NCBI GenBank assembly: GCA_016630905.1
Contig: WBMQ01000004.1
Location: 496,001-560,000 of the forward strand
DNA length: 64,000 nt
Source: Capillidium heterosporum
Taxonomy: Eukaryota > Entomophthoromycota > Entomophthoromycetes > Entomophthorales > Capillidiaceae
Reading direction: 5' to 3'
Below are positions 11,104 to 23,684 of this stretch, in pieces. The notes beneath the pieces were generated by a model that was given only the letters and a program-made list of their open reading frames with translations, ran no database searches and was not told where the DNA came from. How positions within the stretch are numbered: position 1 is the first letter of the stretch; every line of letters starts with the position of its first letter. The position numbers and the translations under genes were made by a program.

Positions 11104-11992
11104 ATGAGCAACTACCAAGTCAGCAAGGAACAAAAGGAATTCTACGAACGTGAAGGTTACTTAATCATCGACGATTACCTGAACGAAGCCCAGTACCAGG
11201 AACTCTTAGGTGCTTGTAACGAATTGGGATCCTGGCCTGAAACTCCCGGCAAATGGATGCACTATTTCGAGAAAAACCCCATTAGCCAGGAGCTGCAGAT
11301 GTGCCGTTCAGAGAACTTCACCCCCTACTCCCCCATCTTGAAGGACTACGTCTCGGGTGAACGTATCTCCAATCTGTTGGAGCAGATCTACGATGAACCC
11401 TACGTCATCTTCAAGGAGAAGCTCAACTACAAGCTGCCCGGTGGTAAAGGGTTCCCAGGTACTTGACATCTTAGTATGCAAATTAACTAACTTTAATTGT
11501 AGCTCATCAAGATTTCACCACCTTCACCCACTTGGGCCAGACCAAGCACGTAACCGTTTTGTACACCATTGACCCCATGACTATCCCCAACGGTTGCTTG
11601 GAAGTGGTACCTGGATCCCATACCCACGGAACTTTGGCTATGGAAGAGGACACCACTTTAGCCAAGGCTTGGTGCAAGGAACAAAACTGGATCAACGTCC
11701 TCACTAAACCGGTAATTCGTCTATATATCAATACCAAAGCTAAATTTCACATATATAGGGATCAGTAGTAATCTTTGGTTCATACTTGGCCCACCGCTCA
11801 GGTGACAACATGACTGACGCATCTCGAAGGGCCCTGTATTTAACTTACAACCCATTGCGGGAAGGTTCGGTCCATGAGGAATACTACAAGTCCAAACGGG
11901 AGCATTTCCCCCCACCTATAGAAAGAGTACCTGGCAAAGATTACTCCAAGGGTGCCCAGATGTACAATTTGGCTACCCCCATAGAAAACTAA
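11104..11992 (+). CDS. Fe(II)/2-oxoglutarate dioxygenase, PhyH family, PhnY/TmpA type
   Basis: 265-residue protein from three exons (11104-11458, 11503-11711, 11759-11992). Phytanoyl-CoA-dioxygenase fold: N-terminal 'FYEREGYLIIDDYL', then 'FKEKLNYKLPGGKGF' running into the iron-binding 'AHQD' (H120, D122), 'GCLEVVPGSH', distal histidine in 'YLAHRSGDN' (H200), and 2-oxoglutarate-binding Arg at 211/212 ('SRRALYL'). The K-L/I-N-Y/F-K-L-P-G-G block before HxD is typical of the PhnY/TmpA branch that hydroxylates the carbon next to phosphorus in amino- or trimethylammonio-ethylphosphonate, although related betaine/choline-type and other PhyH enzymes exist. No peroxisomal SKL end or signal peptide is visible. 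The pairing with the HD oxygenase is the best evidence for a phosphonate role. Confidence 0.85.
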
Positions 11993-13124
11993 GCTTCGAA
12001 AATTTCAATAAAGCTATATAAAAATTGGAAAGAATTTTGTTATTTTTGATTGTTGTTTTATATATTCTATACAGCAGAGTTTTTGTTAAAGTTGAATTGA
12101 TGCTATATACATTTTTAATGTTGGCATACTTTTAGTTTACAATTAGGATGGCATATATTGAACTTATAAGTATCGAAAGCTATTTCAATTCATATGTTCT
12201 TTTGGAATTGAATATTTATTTGAAACTGTAGGTTTATATTTGCAATTTCTGCCACAATAATAAAGTATTCAGTTTTGATGGATGGAAGGTAAAAGCCTAC
12301 CCTTGCTACTAAATTAGGATAGCCTTTTCAATATTCAACTTTGGCACTACTTTCCAAAGCTGGATTTTAACTGATTAGAATGGGTCAAAACTATGGTATT
12401 AAGATTGTCTAGTGCTTTGAACAAAAAGCACAAGTTCAGTATCACTACTCCTCACTTTTGAAAAGCTATGGTTATGAAGTGAGTTCCTATGATAACAAAA
12501 TGTTGGGCTCGTTTAAACAATACTGTTTCAAATCACCAGCAAATATTTACCTAATTTAGGTATAAATTGGATGTCTTCAGCAAATCAAGTAAATTGTAAA
12601 GTGAAGCTAGGGTCAAGACTAGCTAAACTCTTTTGGTTACAATGTATCGATATCTGTACGATGGATCTATCATATTTATATTTAAAGTTTCTTTAGATAA
12701 TCTGAATGTCCAGTTTTTAAAAGTTCAGTTTTCGGTAGTTACAGATCTAGCTCTGTAAGCCATCGACTTTATGACGGTGGTGCAACTACCTTCAATGAGC
12801 CTTAGCAAATGATGCCAATAATATGAAAAGCAGTATGCAATTTTAGGCTTGAATCTAAGCTAGTTTCAAGATCATGGACCTAAAATCGAAGTTTCCACCT
12901 GATTTCCAATTTGGTCGATGTGACGAACTTTCTAAATAGAATGACCTCAGAAGTTAAAAGTATGGTGTCTTCCTAGCATCGAAAACGTAGCAGTCGCTTT
13001 TACTAGCTTTCGGTATGGAAAGGCAAACTTAGCAGTATATAAGAAAACATACAAATCAAAGTGGTTACTTTTTTCAAAAGCATATTTTTGAAACTAATTT
13101 AGTTTGAGCTAACTAAAGTCAACT
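11993..13124. other. Intergenic spacer with a possible coding relic
   Basis: AT-rich. A short frame at about 12380-12560 reads through 'QVQYHYSSLLKSYGYE' but is interrupted and has no recognisable family, so it is not called. A TATA-like TATATAAG at 13036-13043 probably serves the carrier gene at 13125. Confidence 0.35.
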
Positions 13125-14335
13125 ATGGGAGACAGTCAACTGGAACTGAAGCAACTTGAGGCAACTAAGGTTAACAGCTGGGAACGCTCACTAAAAGATT
13201 GTATTGCTGGGTCAGTAGGTGGTAGTTTGCAAGTTTTAGCTGGGCAGGTACTTATACTTTATTTTAATAATGGTAAACAATCATCCTAATCGATATATTT
13301 TAAATGCAGCCATTCGACACCGTCAAAGTGGTAAGTTTATCTCGGCAGCCAAATTCCTTTTAACCCATCAACTATAAAGCGGTTACAAGCTCAAAATGTA
13401 ACTCTTGGAAAACCTCAATATTCCGGAGTAGTGGACTGCATTCGCCAAACTTTTAAAAACGAAGGTGTAGCTGGTTTCTACAAGGTAAATGAAAACTTTT
13501 ATTGTCAACTATATTTATTTGTACGGTAGGGTACCCTAGCCCCCTTACTAGGTGTAGGCTTATGCGTCAGCATCCAGTTTTTCACCTTGGAGTTTATGAA
13601 GCGTCAATTCAACAACCAGAACTATATAAATGGGCTACCATTGAACCAGCTTTCTTTATCCCAGCTCTATTTAGCTGGTGCTACTTCTGGTCTAGTCAAC
13701 ACTGTTGTTGCTGGTAAACTTTTACACCAAAGTTGATCCATCTTTAAATTTTGTCCTTGATAAATAGGCCCTGTCGAGCACATCCGTACTCGACTGCAAG
13801 TTCAGTCCAAGTTAGGGGGTAATACCTTCCATGGCCCTTTAGCTCTAGCTTCCCACATCTATCAAACGCAAGGTATCAAAGGCATATTCAAAGGCCAGGT
13901 AGCCACCATCTTGAGAGACTTCCAAGCTTATGGTGCTTACTTTACGACTTATGAATTGCTAGTTCAGAATACGATTAAGCACAAATACTTTAAGGAGCGC
14001 AAGGATATCCCCTTACCTTTAATTGCCGGATATGGTATTCTGTCTGGGTTCGCCTACTGGCTGAGTATCTACCCTATCGATGTCGTCAAAACCAAATTAC
14101 AAACCGATAACTTTGGCAAGGAGGCTAATTATAAAGGAATTGTACATTGCTTCAAGCAGATCTATAGATCGGAAGGGTTGGTTGGGTTCTATAAGGGGTT
14201 GGTACCCTGTTTGGCTAGGACTATACCGGCAGCTAGTTCGACGTTCTTAGGGTAACCTTTTGTCGGTTTGGTGTTGATTCTAATTTTATTTTTTGGATTT
14301 GTAGGTTCGAGTTAGCTATTCAGTACTTGAATTGA
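13125..14335 (+). CDS. Mitochondrial carrier family protein (SLC25; YMC/acylcarnitine-like)
   Basis: Inner-membrane solute carrier with three ~100-residue repeats and the carrier signatures: 'QPFDTVKVRLQAQ' in repeat 1 (spliced), 'GPVEHIRTRLQVQ' in repeat 2 and 'YPIDVVKTKLQTD' in repeat 3, each followed by a G-F-Y/F-K-G segment. The P-[V]-E-H-[I]-R-x-R-L-Q form in repeat 2 recalls the yeast Ymc1/Ymc2 and carnitine-carrier subgroup rather than ADP/ATP carriers. Six exons with introns of about 40-65 nt; the last exon encodes only 'GFELAIQYLN'. Start ATG 13125, stop TGA 14333-14335. Substrate not determinable here. Confidence 0.85.
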
Positions 14336-14697
14336 ACCGAGTTTTATACTTGGAGGTGCGTTGGGTTTATGTTCGGTTGTTAAAATACAGTCGTTGGATA
14401 ATTGTTGTCTTTTATATAGCTTGTAGTCGTACTTGGATATGTTTCTGAAATTATATTTGATTTACAGTTTAGAAAGTTTAGTTTACCAGTAGCTCATCAT
14501 GCCTAGCTTTGATCTCGTTACATCAGATTGGAAATTCTTCTAGACATAAATAGTTTATCTTGCCACTCATAGTAGCCTTTCATATACATACATATGTGTA
14601 AAATTTTAAATAAACAAAGCCTTTAGAAAAACTTTAATTTCTTCAAGAACTTCCCTTCAATAATCTAAAGTAGTACAAAAATACACTTTCCATTTCC
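14336..14697. other. Convergent intergenic spacer
   Basis: 3' region between the carrier and Arf-GEF genes. AT-rich, no supported feature. Confidence 0.4.
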
Positions 14698-17600
14698 TTA
14701 TATGTAACCATAAGCTAAAGCGGTTGGGGATCTGGCTGCAACTTCCTCTTCAGTAGCATCCAGGGGTACCAACGATAACCTTCGTTCATTATTTACGACG
14801 GGAGTGGGTGGTAGAGGTACCTGTTCCGGCTGAAGTTCCTTATCAGTTTGCTCTGGAACATTTTCCGTCGGTTCCAGATTCGTCTCTTGGAGGTGAGAAT
14901 CGATGATATTAGTTAAAGTTGGTTCGACTACTGCACTCAGTTGCTCATCCCTCTCTTCCAAAACCTCCTCTACCAGTTTCTCAGGTTCCGGTGTCGCGGT
15001 GGGGAAGACGTTCTCGATGAAATTAGGCACCACTTCTGAGATCAAGTTCCAAGTGTGAGTTGAGGTACGTTCGACTTCCTTATCCTTGCCACTTTGCGTG
15101 TCAGTAGCGTTAGGAGCATATAGGAGTTGGGTCGAAGTGAGGACCAACAGTATGTTCTTCAAGGTTTCCACAACTGCTTCCAGCTGTCTTGAGGCGTGGC
15201 TAGGACTTTGTATGAGTCGCAGAATGAAATCTAAAACATCCAGCCATAGAGGTGCAAAGACGTCGTAAGGCTTCGTGTAGCCTTGAACATTGGAATCGAC
15301 AGGTCCTAGGACAGAGATACTTACGAAATGCAAGAAGACACTCGAAAGCAAGGATACCAGCCGGGCCCTCGCTTCCTCAATCCCACCGTCGTTCTTGGTA
15401 GATTCGGAGCCGCTATTGAGTTGTGATTTGGAGTCCAACACCTTGTCCGCCAACGGGAAGAGTACTCTCTGGAAGATAGGTTCCCAGTCTTTGGGCTGTG
15501 GCTCCTGGTTCGACAGTAGGTTGGGGAACATAATAGACCTACGCAGCTGAGTGAAAGCTTCATTCCTTATTTCCTTGCGGCGATGATTGCTCAGCGAACT
15601 TAAGCCAATCAAAGGAGGTAGGAAGAAAGCAGCCCGTAGGTTGGAGTTGGAGTTGGGGGTGGAGGTGCTCAAAGTTGCGCTGAGTCGGGCCTGAGTAGGG
15701 TCCAAGTTGCCACTCGCCAACAGGGGAACTTTGGGGATTAAAGCAGCTAAGTGTTGGATAGCTATGACACCACGTTTAACTTTGGCTGGGATGCCATCGT
15801 CACTTGACCGTATAAATTTGTCAGGGTTGGAGAAGTCGACTAAAAGATCGACTAGGCACAGGTAGTCAGGGTGTTGGATCTGAATAAAGTGAAGAGTTTC
15901 AGTTAGACGCTGTACCAAGGGAAAGATGGTATCGTGAATGGAAGGGTCGTCCAAGTTGATCGTAACTTGGAGGATGTGGATGAGCGTAGTCCAGTAGGGT
16001 TCTTGGCTATGTTGCTTTGATTAGCAAAGTATAAGAATGTATGTACCTTAGTATGGTGGGTTGATTAGAATGTAGAAGTTGGAAGCCAGCCAGAAGAATG
16101 TGACTAGATCCTTCAATTACAGAAGGAGATAGCGCTGCAAATACGTCCAAAATTTGGTTGGAGATTGGTTCTAGTTCCTTCTAAACAAACTAAGTATCTT
16201 CAATTTAAAAATCAATTTACCTGAGAGGCTTGTACTTTCAATAAAATAACCATCAGCTGCAGTACGGCGCTCTGTACCAAATAGGGGTGGTAGAAGTCAG
16301 CATGGTAGAATACATCACCCAAGAAGGATACAATCAGCGGCCAGTGGGCTTCGGCATCCTTACGTAGCAGGTTGGAGTGGACCATCCAGTTGAAGAAGAA
16401 GGCAGAGGAGGGGTGATACTTGTCAAGTGACTTGCGTACCCCAACCTGCTGTACGCTACCGGTTCCAGTAACTGATGAGGATGGAGTGTCGGGCCTCGAA
16501 TTGGAGTAAGCGTAGCTGGTGACGGTGCCCTGGCTAGGGTAGACAATCTCCTCTTGGCCCTCCTTACCTTCAGGCGGCCCGTAGTCCAACTCATGCAAGT
16601 TGTCCTCGACCACGGCGTGCTGAATCTTGACAACAATCATCATGCGCTTGAGTACGGCTTCAAAGCTGTCGGCGTCAAGGTCTGTCAGGCAACCGATGAC
16701 CTTGGGAAACTGGCAAGCTGGAACCATCTTCCGTACTGAATCAAGGTAGGCGAATAAGAGCTGTGGCGAGAGGTCCCAGATCAGCTCTGGGTACTGATTC
16801 GAGTAACCGAGGTAGGAGGACAGAGTAGAAAAGATGCCGGCGTTAGTGTCGGTCGTTGAAACCTCGGAGCTGTACTCCGAGGGATGGGGGACGACTGCCT
16901 TGCTGGGTGCCAATTTGCCATCGACCGAACTAGGTCGTTTCTGAGACCTTTGGCGTGTCGGTTTGCTCCTCCCGTTATGCAACTTAGGTCGGAATGGTAT
17001 AGCAACCTTGGAATCCAAAGAAACACTATCAAGGCCCAAGTTAGGGATCTGCATCAGGTCCTGAGGCAGCAGGAAGGAGTCAACAAACAGTTTGACGACA
17101 TCCAACACATCCCACCAGGCGTTAAATAGTGAGTGAGGTACATCCCCGACGATATTCAGCAGGAAGATGGTGATGAGCTGCGACTTGTAGGACTGTCCCA
17201 TCGTCAGACTGAGGTCACTGAGTACGTGGCCATCGACCTGCTGCGTCCTATTGGGTACTAGGTTTCTAGGTTGAGCCATCAAATCCTCCTCTTCTTTATC
17301 CTTGTTGACTTCCTCCTGGGAGAGTATAGGGCCGGTTAGCATTGTCATTCTCCTTACAATGTAGTCGACGATGTCGGTCAGATTGAAGTGATTACTCAGC
17401 TGAATCAACATATACAGACCTTGCAAACAAGTTTGAAGGCTGGCGTCGCTTGTACTCTGAGAGTAGGTTTGGATGAATAAGTCGGCTAATAAAGTAGCTA
17501 TGTTTAAGAAGACCTCCTTGTCGTACTGCGCAACTTTACACAGCTTGTAATCGCCCAGGAAGGCGGGATTCTTGGTTAGGAACTTCCAGGTGTATTCCAG

Positions 17601-20198
17601 GTTGGAAACTCCCTCTCGCTCTGAAGGCATGATGATCTCGGACTCTTTGATGGCGTTGTAGATGGCACGCTATTACTCTGTTAGAAAATGCCAAGAAATA
17701 AATTGTTTACAGCAAAACCTTCGTCAAAGTTGGAGCCATTGTTGCCTCCACGGATGTTATTGTAGTAGGCCTCGAATTTCATCCTATTCTGTGCCTAAAA
17801 TATTTGATTAGTAAATTAGATTCTGTTGAACTCTACTCTAATCTGCGGATTGTACTGGTCAGTATTCAACATCAGTATGGAGTATGAAAGCAAGAATACA
17901 GCATTCTCGTTGGCAATGAATTCGGGTTTCGTGGCAAAGTAGTGATCCGAAAACTTTTCGAATATACGTTCGATCAATTTACTTTCTCCGGGCAGCCTAA
18001 AGCTCTCTAAAAATACTCGGATGGCCTCGTCGATTCGCTTATTGTCAAAGTCGAATTCTTTGATGAAGGCATCAAGAATTTTGGAATTGTCTCGTTTGGA
18101 GATGAAGTCGCCCAGATCCCGCTTATTGAGGCCCACGGTAGTAAGCAAAAAGTGAGCGAGCTGCTTATAGAATTGAGGATCCTCTTGACTTGGTAGTAAG
18201 TTGTTTTTTACGAGGTGATCAATGCCAGTCCACGCTTTCTCGTTGAAAAGCTCAACAGCCTCTCTGAAAATGATCTTCTGTCTTTGATTCTCTAACAAAA
18301 TGCTAGGATCGGTATTACAGTAGAGATCATCATCCAACTCTTTATCTTCAAATATAAACCGTGGAATTTCTAGGGAGGTAAGCTTGTTGAGGACTTGATT
18401 ATCGAGCTAAAATACATTAGATAATTTAATAGCTGAAAGATCTACCTTGCACTTGGCTCGAGCTACAAAGTTGGAGAGTTGGCCTATTATCTGGTCCATC
18501 CAAAAGTTGCCAAGCCGGGATCTTACACTCTGCGTCGAAGCCCGGATGTTGCTCTAAAAAGCATCAGAATTACAGCATTAAAATAGATTTACCTCGACTA
18601 GGAAGTTGAGCAACTCGGCTCCTAGGTTGGGATGGTTCAACTGACAGTCGTAATTGACAAATAGCTCAGATAACAGCGTCGGCGTAAAGTGTAAAATGTT
18701 TAACAGGAACGAAGTGAACAAAAATCCAATCTCCTCATCCTTACCAGTACGATAATTGGCGGTGGTGTTGATGGCCAAGCTATTTAACCTCGAAATCGTT
18801 TGTTGTATCCATAACAGTTGCTGCTGCTTGAGCTTTCTCTTGGCTATTAAAATAAGGGCAAAGGACAGGTGTAGCGACTTGGAAATTATGGTGAGGTGAT
18901 CTCCACTCTGTAGCATCCACAGGTATTGGCAAAGCTTGTCACATATGAGGTTAGCTACTTTGGAATCCTTGAACAGGTCGCCACCGAATTTTTCAACCAA
19001 GGTGGTCGCTACACTTAATCCCAACAGTCGCATGTAGTTGGAGTGTTGATTGCTGTGGGGCTCGAGCAATGAGATTATGAGGTTAAAGACGTTGTAGGTT
19101 ACGTCAGTATGCTTGTTCAAAAGTCGTTCAAATATCGAAACCACCGAATTTCGGACGTGGGTTTCGGCTTGGTAACGTAAAGTTGGGCTTAGCTTGAGTT
19201 GGCAGCTTATAGATAGTGCGGCCTCCAGCACCGAAGTTACGTTGCGAGCTGACAGATATAACAACAAATCCTTGGTTAAAAGTAGACTCATCGTTTGCAC
19301 TATCTTTAGAAGAACAACTTCGTCGGTAGAGCTTTCTCCTGCTTCGAACTTACATTGGATGATCGCCTTGCAGGTTTCATCCAAGGATTCAATGAGATAG
19401 GGAGTATTAGGGTTGATATCCAACAATATGTTCTCGACTATAGTCAAGGCGAAGCTAGCAACTGAAGCAGAGGCTTCTCCCGACTTCAAAATGTTTAGGA
19501 ATGGCGTAAGTAGCTCTAAAGCATTAAATTTGTTGACATCTTTAAAACATTAATAAAGCGTTGAGAAAAGGATTACCTGAATGCTTCATTAAACTATGCT
19601 TTAGCTCGATAACTTTGTAAAGTAACAAGGAGAGCTACATAAAAATATAAATACAACTTGAAATAAAAATCTGTGTTACCTTGGGCGGACTAACTTCGTA
19701 CTGGTCCCATTCCTCAAACTCAAATACTTGAGTGTCGATAACTTTACCCAATTTACCAAACTGGCCGGGTGCTATGCTAACCTTTGTATCCTTTGGTTTC
19801 TCAACAGCTTTTCCTCCGTCGTCAACTTCAAACTCAGTTTGGCTGAAAGCTTGACCCTTCAATAGGAACGAATAAATCAGCGAATTTGGCGTAGTTTTAA
19901 ATTTGGGCTGGGTCAACAACAAAGTTGCCAGATCCTTACAGTAATCTACTAGAATTAAACGTTTCGACAGGTGCGAGATTTTGTTGGTGGCCTTAAATTC
20001 ATCTTCCCATCTTTGAAATTGAGGGGTTTGGATCAAATTAAACTGGACTGCACCTTGGTTTTGAATTCGATAAAGGTCCTCTAAGATTGTAGGCTCAACA
20101 TTCTTATTCAATTGGCTCGTTGGTTGTTCAACTTGTATCTCTGCTGGGTTTGACTCGATACTCTGGTCTATAGGTTTACTCTCTTTATCCTCCTCCAT
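14698..20198 (-). CDS. Arf guanine-nucleotide exchange factor, GBF1/Gea-type
   Basis: Large Golgi Arf-GEF that activates Arf by GDP/GTP exchange. The N-terminal exons (from ATG 20198) give the DCB/HUS-like helical region ('FQRWEDEF', then helical exon 19489-18578). The Sec7 domain is encoded at about 18290-17720: 'AVELFNEKAWTGIDHL', 'FRLPGESKLIERIFEKF' with the catalytic glutamate of the glutamic finger in LPGE, and 'SILMLNTDQYNPQI'. After it, 'EIIMPSEREG' and 'YTWKFL' resemble the GBF1/Gea linker rather than BIG/Sec7. The HDS1-like region follows ('LSNHFNLTDIVDYIV'), and the C-terminal exon 15954-14698 has an acidic, probably disordered end. About ten exons with short introns. Usual Gea length is 1400-1800 residues and this gene fits. 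Neighbour on the 3' side is convergent. Confidence 0.88.
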
Positions 20199-21671
20199 TC
20201 TGTAAATCTGTAAAATCTTTCAAGCTCAAAGATTGAGTTTGTTCTATAGAATGGACGTCATGATGTGGGAGTCAGATATTGGATCTAAATTGGTTTTTAT
20301 AAAAACTCCAACTGTTCCTTCACCCTGTACAAAACCATTTGCTGGATTATTTTAAGAATTAAACTACAAACCCTCCCACTTATCAACAAATTCCATTTGA
20401 GATTGAACGAGGGTGGGCACTACATAAGGAGCGAGTATGTAAATAGGAAGATGGTATAAGCGCGGAATAGTCAAAGTATCGCAAAGTAAAGCAGAACCAG
20501 CTTTCCAATACAATAATTTGCAGTCGACAATTTCAAGAGTTAGTAAAGGAGTGCCACCATCCGGTTGTACGCCTTCACCAATAAAGATAGCCAAGGCCAC
20601 TAATAGGCTTTTTCCTATTAAACCTAGAGTAAATTTGAATTTATTTTTTACTATAAGAGCTTTCTATTCACTAAATTTGGCGAAGTGAAACCCAGTTTGT
20701 CGATCAAATCAGGTATATAAAGATTTAATCAAGCTCTGCAGCAATTCTCATTTGAATCAATCCCGGAATATGAGGCCTATAGTGAGTTTTTAATTTTTAC
20801 ATTTGACATATAGGTTTCAACATTTGTAAATCTTTTCAAATTAATATATCGCCAACTTTATTTATCTCTCTTACCAGCCATTTACATTTAGCTAATAAAT
20901 ATTAGCTGTATTAAGATATCCTTTTAGCATTTGCTAATTTGTAAGTTTCTATATGAAAAGATGCGATGGTTTATTTGTAAAATTTTACCAAGATTCCAAT
21001 TCGCATCAGTTATTTTATTTAATCTTTAGCACTTTCTCTTTCCATAATTCGATTACTGCACATAATGAAGTCCAAATTCTCTACTAATGTATAATTATAA
21101 TCAGTATCAAGCATATCATCGTTGATAGTACTCAGCACCAACCTGCTGTACCTGATAAAATTTAGTTTGTAGGTTTTAAGATGGCATTCCCAGAGCTTTA
21201 GACTATCTATCCCACTCAAAAAGCACTTGTTATCGATTGTAGGGGACATAGGATTATAAAGAAGGGACTCTACTTGTTACATTCACTATTAATTAACTTA
21301 CAAACATTTTACATTTTTATGCACAGTCCACATATTGGCCAAGAGTACCTTATATAAAACCTCAGCCTTTGTTAGCTATGCTAAAGTAGCTATCGATCTG
21401 GTGTACAATTGCCGAATCTCGATTAAACTGCAGATTTCACAATGTTGCATCAATTTGGACCTGGATTCAATATACAATCGTTACGTCGATATCTATTTTC
21501 TGTTGCATGGTAAGAGTCGAGATGGCATAAGCTATATGAACAATGTTATTTTAGGTTAGCTTGTAACCAACACTATATCTTATACCCAGTTGCTTTTTAA
21601 TTGGAGTTGATAGGCTCACCTTTGAATTAAAGTTGGATGGGAGGGATCTGAGATTTTCAGCAATCTAAAAA
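20199..21671. other. Sparse region with only weak small frames
   Basis: Small frames occur on minus at 20364-20600 (starts with a hydrophobic 'ALAIFIGEG' stretch, extendable upstream to a possible 3' splice site near 20630), on minus at 21019-21249, and on plus at about 21380-21560 (bounded by intron-like GTAAG/TTTTAG signals). None has a recognisable domain or a secure start. Any could be an exon of a small gene or a relic, and I see no RNA gene. Confidence 0.3.
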
Positions 21672-22339
21672 ATGTTGAACGATAGTAATCCATTTGAATC
21701 TCCAAAACCAGGTAATCAGTTCTATATTCACTTGCACTATTTTATAAACTCAAGTGTGGTGCTTTGAAATTCACTTTAGAATTTGCAATCGAATATAATA
21801 TATAAGCATACTACCCCTTTATTTATGCTACCACTTTCTTTTCTATTTAGAATCTCTAAGCGATACAGCTTCTCTGAGCCTGTCCTCTAAGCCTTTAAGT
21901 GGGTATAATGCACTCCTCTATCGAATTACACATACAGGCTCCTTTCGACACCTTAGCGCTATATCCGTCAAAGCAGTTGGCTCACAGGAAGTTGATGGCT
22001 CTGGTAATTGATGAGATTTGGAATCTTCAATTGAACCCCACGGGTGTCTAGCTCTTCTTGAGCAGATCTGCAGGTTAAGTCCATATTTTAGACGTTGCGC
22101 TAACAGTATGTCAGATCCTTATCAACATCAAACTCAGTACAAGCTATTGCACACTGGTGCTCCACATCATATTTCACTTTGGACAAAAATTTGTACTTTG
22201 GTAAAAATTCCTTGTAGGCTTGCAGGCCAAGTCAGCGATTGGCCTTAACCAGTCAAGGGACATAAAGCTTTCCATTGATAAGATTGTATTGATGCTTGAG
22301 CTTTTGTCGAAGTATCTGGCAATTATTGACATATATTAA
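21672..22339 (+). CDS. Unidentified small protein, four exons
   Basis: Predicted from splice signals and one continuous frame: exons 21672-21711, 21851-22003, 22052-22200 and 22253-22339, each intron starting GTAA and ending AG (TAG, TAG and CAG). The ~142-residue product begins 'MLNDSNPFESPKP' (an NPF motif, found in ligands of EH-domain endocytic proteins), then a Ser-rich stretch and 'YNALLYRITHTGSF'. A helical second half carries 'LLEQICRLSPYF' and ends 'LLSKYLAIIDIY'. I do not recognise the family. The consistent phases support a real gene, but the first intron is long for this genome and no homologue comes to mind, so confidence is moderate. Confidence 0.42.
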
Positions 22340-23684
22340 GCCTTCCCATCAGTGATTGAATCCAACGCTTTCAACGATGCCAAGTCTGATAGAATTAAAC
22401 CAACCAAAGATACTATTTTAAACCTCACCTATGGGTAGGCTATTTTGATGTTCAGTTTGAGATCTGTCGGATCGGATTTTAGCTTTATGCTGAATATTTG
22501 GACGTACCTGTCGTTGGAAACTGCTGGTGCTAGCTTGAACAGTTGGCAATGGATCATGTTGGATTTTTTTAAAGTGGTTGACTTTTATTTCCCAAATACC
22601 CGTTAACCTAAACCATTTTAATGCCATGTAATAGGTTGAGTTGTTTAGTCTGTTATGTTTTTGGTTATCGGTTAACGGCATTATGAAAGCGAATCAGTAT
22701 TAATCATTTATAATATGGCAGTAAACTAATTTCCAAAAGATACAATGACAGGTTATAAAATATAAGCCATGCCGATCTTATATTTTGAAAGTAAAGGTCT
22801 AACAGTTGGAATAATAGATTTATTCGGAGTTACAAATATGATTGCAAGTATACACTATTAGGTTACCTTTGACTACTACTATTTAAACGAATAGATATAT
22901 ATACGCTTATATTTTAATGTCAGGGTACTGCAATACCTTAAATATCCATATACGCAATTGCCTATTTTCAAAAAACACATGTTTCTATTTGACAGGAGAT
23001 AAATAAATGAAAGTGTCTGATTAGACTTTTGAAGAACTGACTTACTACTTTTATACATCCTTGTTAAAACTGATGGATTAAGGTAGAGAAACTAGTTTGG
23101 AAGTTACTTTATAGTTAAAAGGTAGTATTGGAAGTTTTGAATATTTCCTTATACTTATAGTGGTCAGCTTGGCAAAGTTTCCAATAGCCTATATAAGTTC
23201 AATATTAAAAAGCAGTAAAGTGAAAGATGTACAGAACTAAGCCGCAGTATGTTCATTTGTATTAGCTCAAGATACATATTCAAAAATAAAGTAGGCTACT
23301 CTCAAAAGGTCGTAAGTTGCTACAATGAATCTATTATTTACACTGCTTTAAACTGAAAAAATAACAAACTAACACTTGCTGTGACAATCTGAATTCCATA
23401 CCTTTAGTAATCCCTGTAATTTTAACCCAATATTCGCCTTGGCCTTAGTGCATTCCTACACCAAGTATCTATCATCACTTTGATTCCAAACACTATACTT
23501 TTTAGAAATTATAAGCAACATACTAATAGTAACTCAAGTAGACGAATTGTCGGAATATTTCCAAATACAAGCATAAAAGAGTGTTTATTCGATTTTTATT
23601 TTACTGTTTGGCTTTCAAAGTGCTAATCCGATTTCAAAGTGGAATTGATTCTTTTCAAAAGCTACAAGATCAAACGCTTAAATT
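22340..23684. other. Intergenic region before the tandem array
   Basis: AT-rich 1.3 kb. An 87-codon minus-strand frame at 22418-22681 has no recognisable features and is not called. The non-coding block found upstream of array copies 2-7 is not apparent here. Confidence 0.4.

Noticed and set aside
20771-20912. A 29-residue spliced frame on the plus strand
   Set aside because: It has a TATA and plausible splice sites but is too short and unsupported to call.
22201-22225. A 25-nt intron in the unidentified four-exon gene
   Set aside because: Too short compared with others here; the CAG at 22250-22252 gives a normal 52-nt intron in the same frame.
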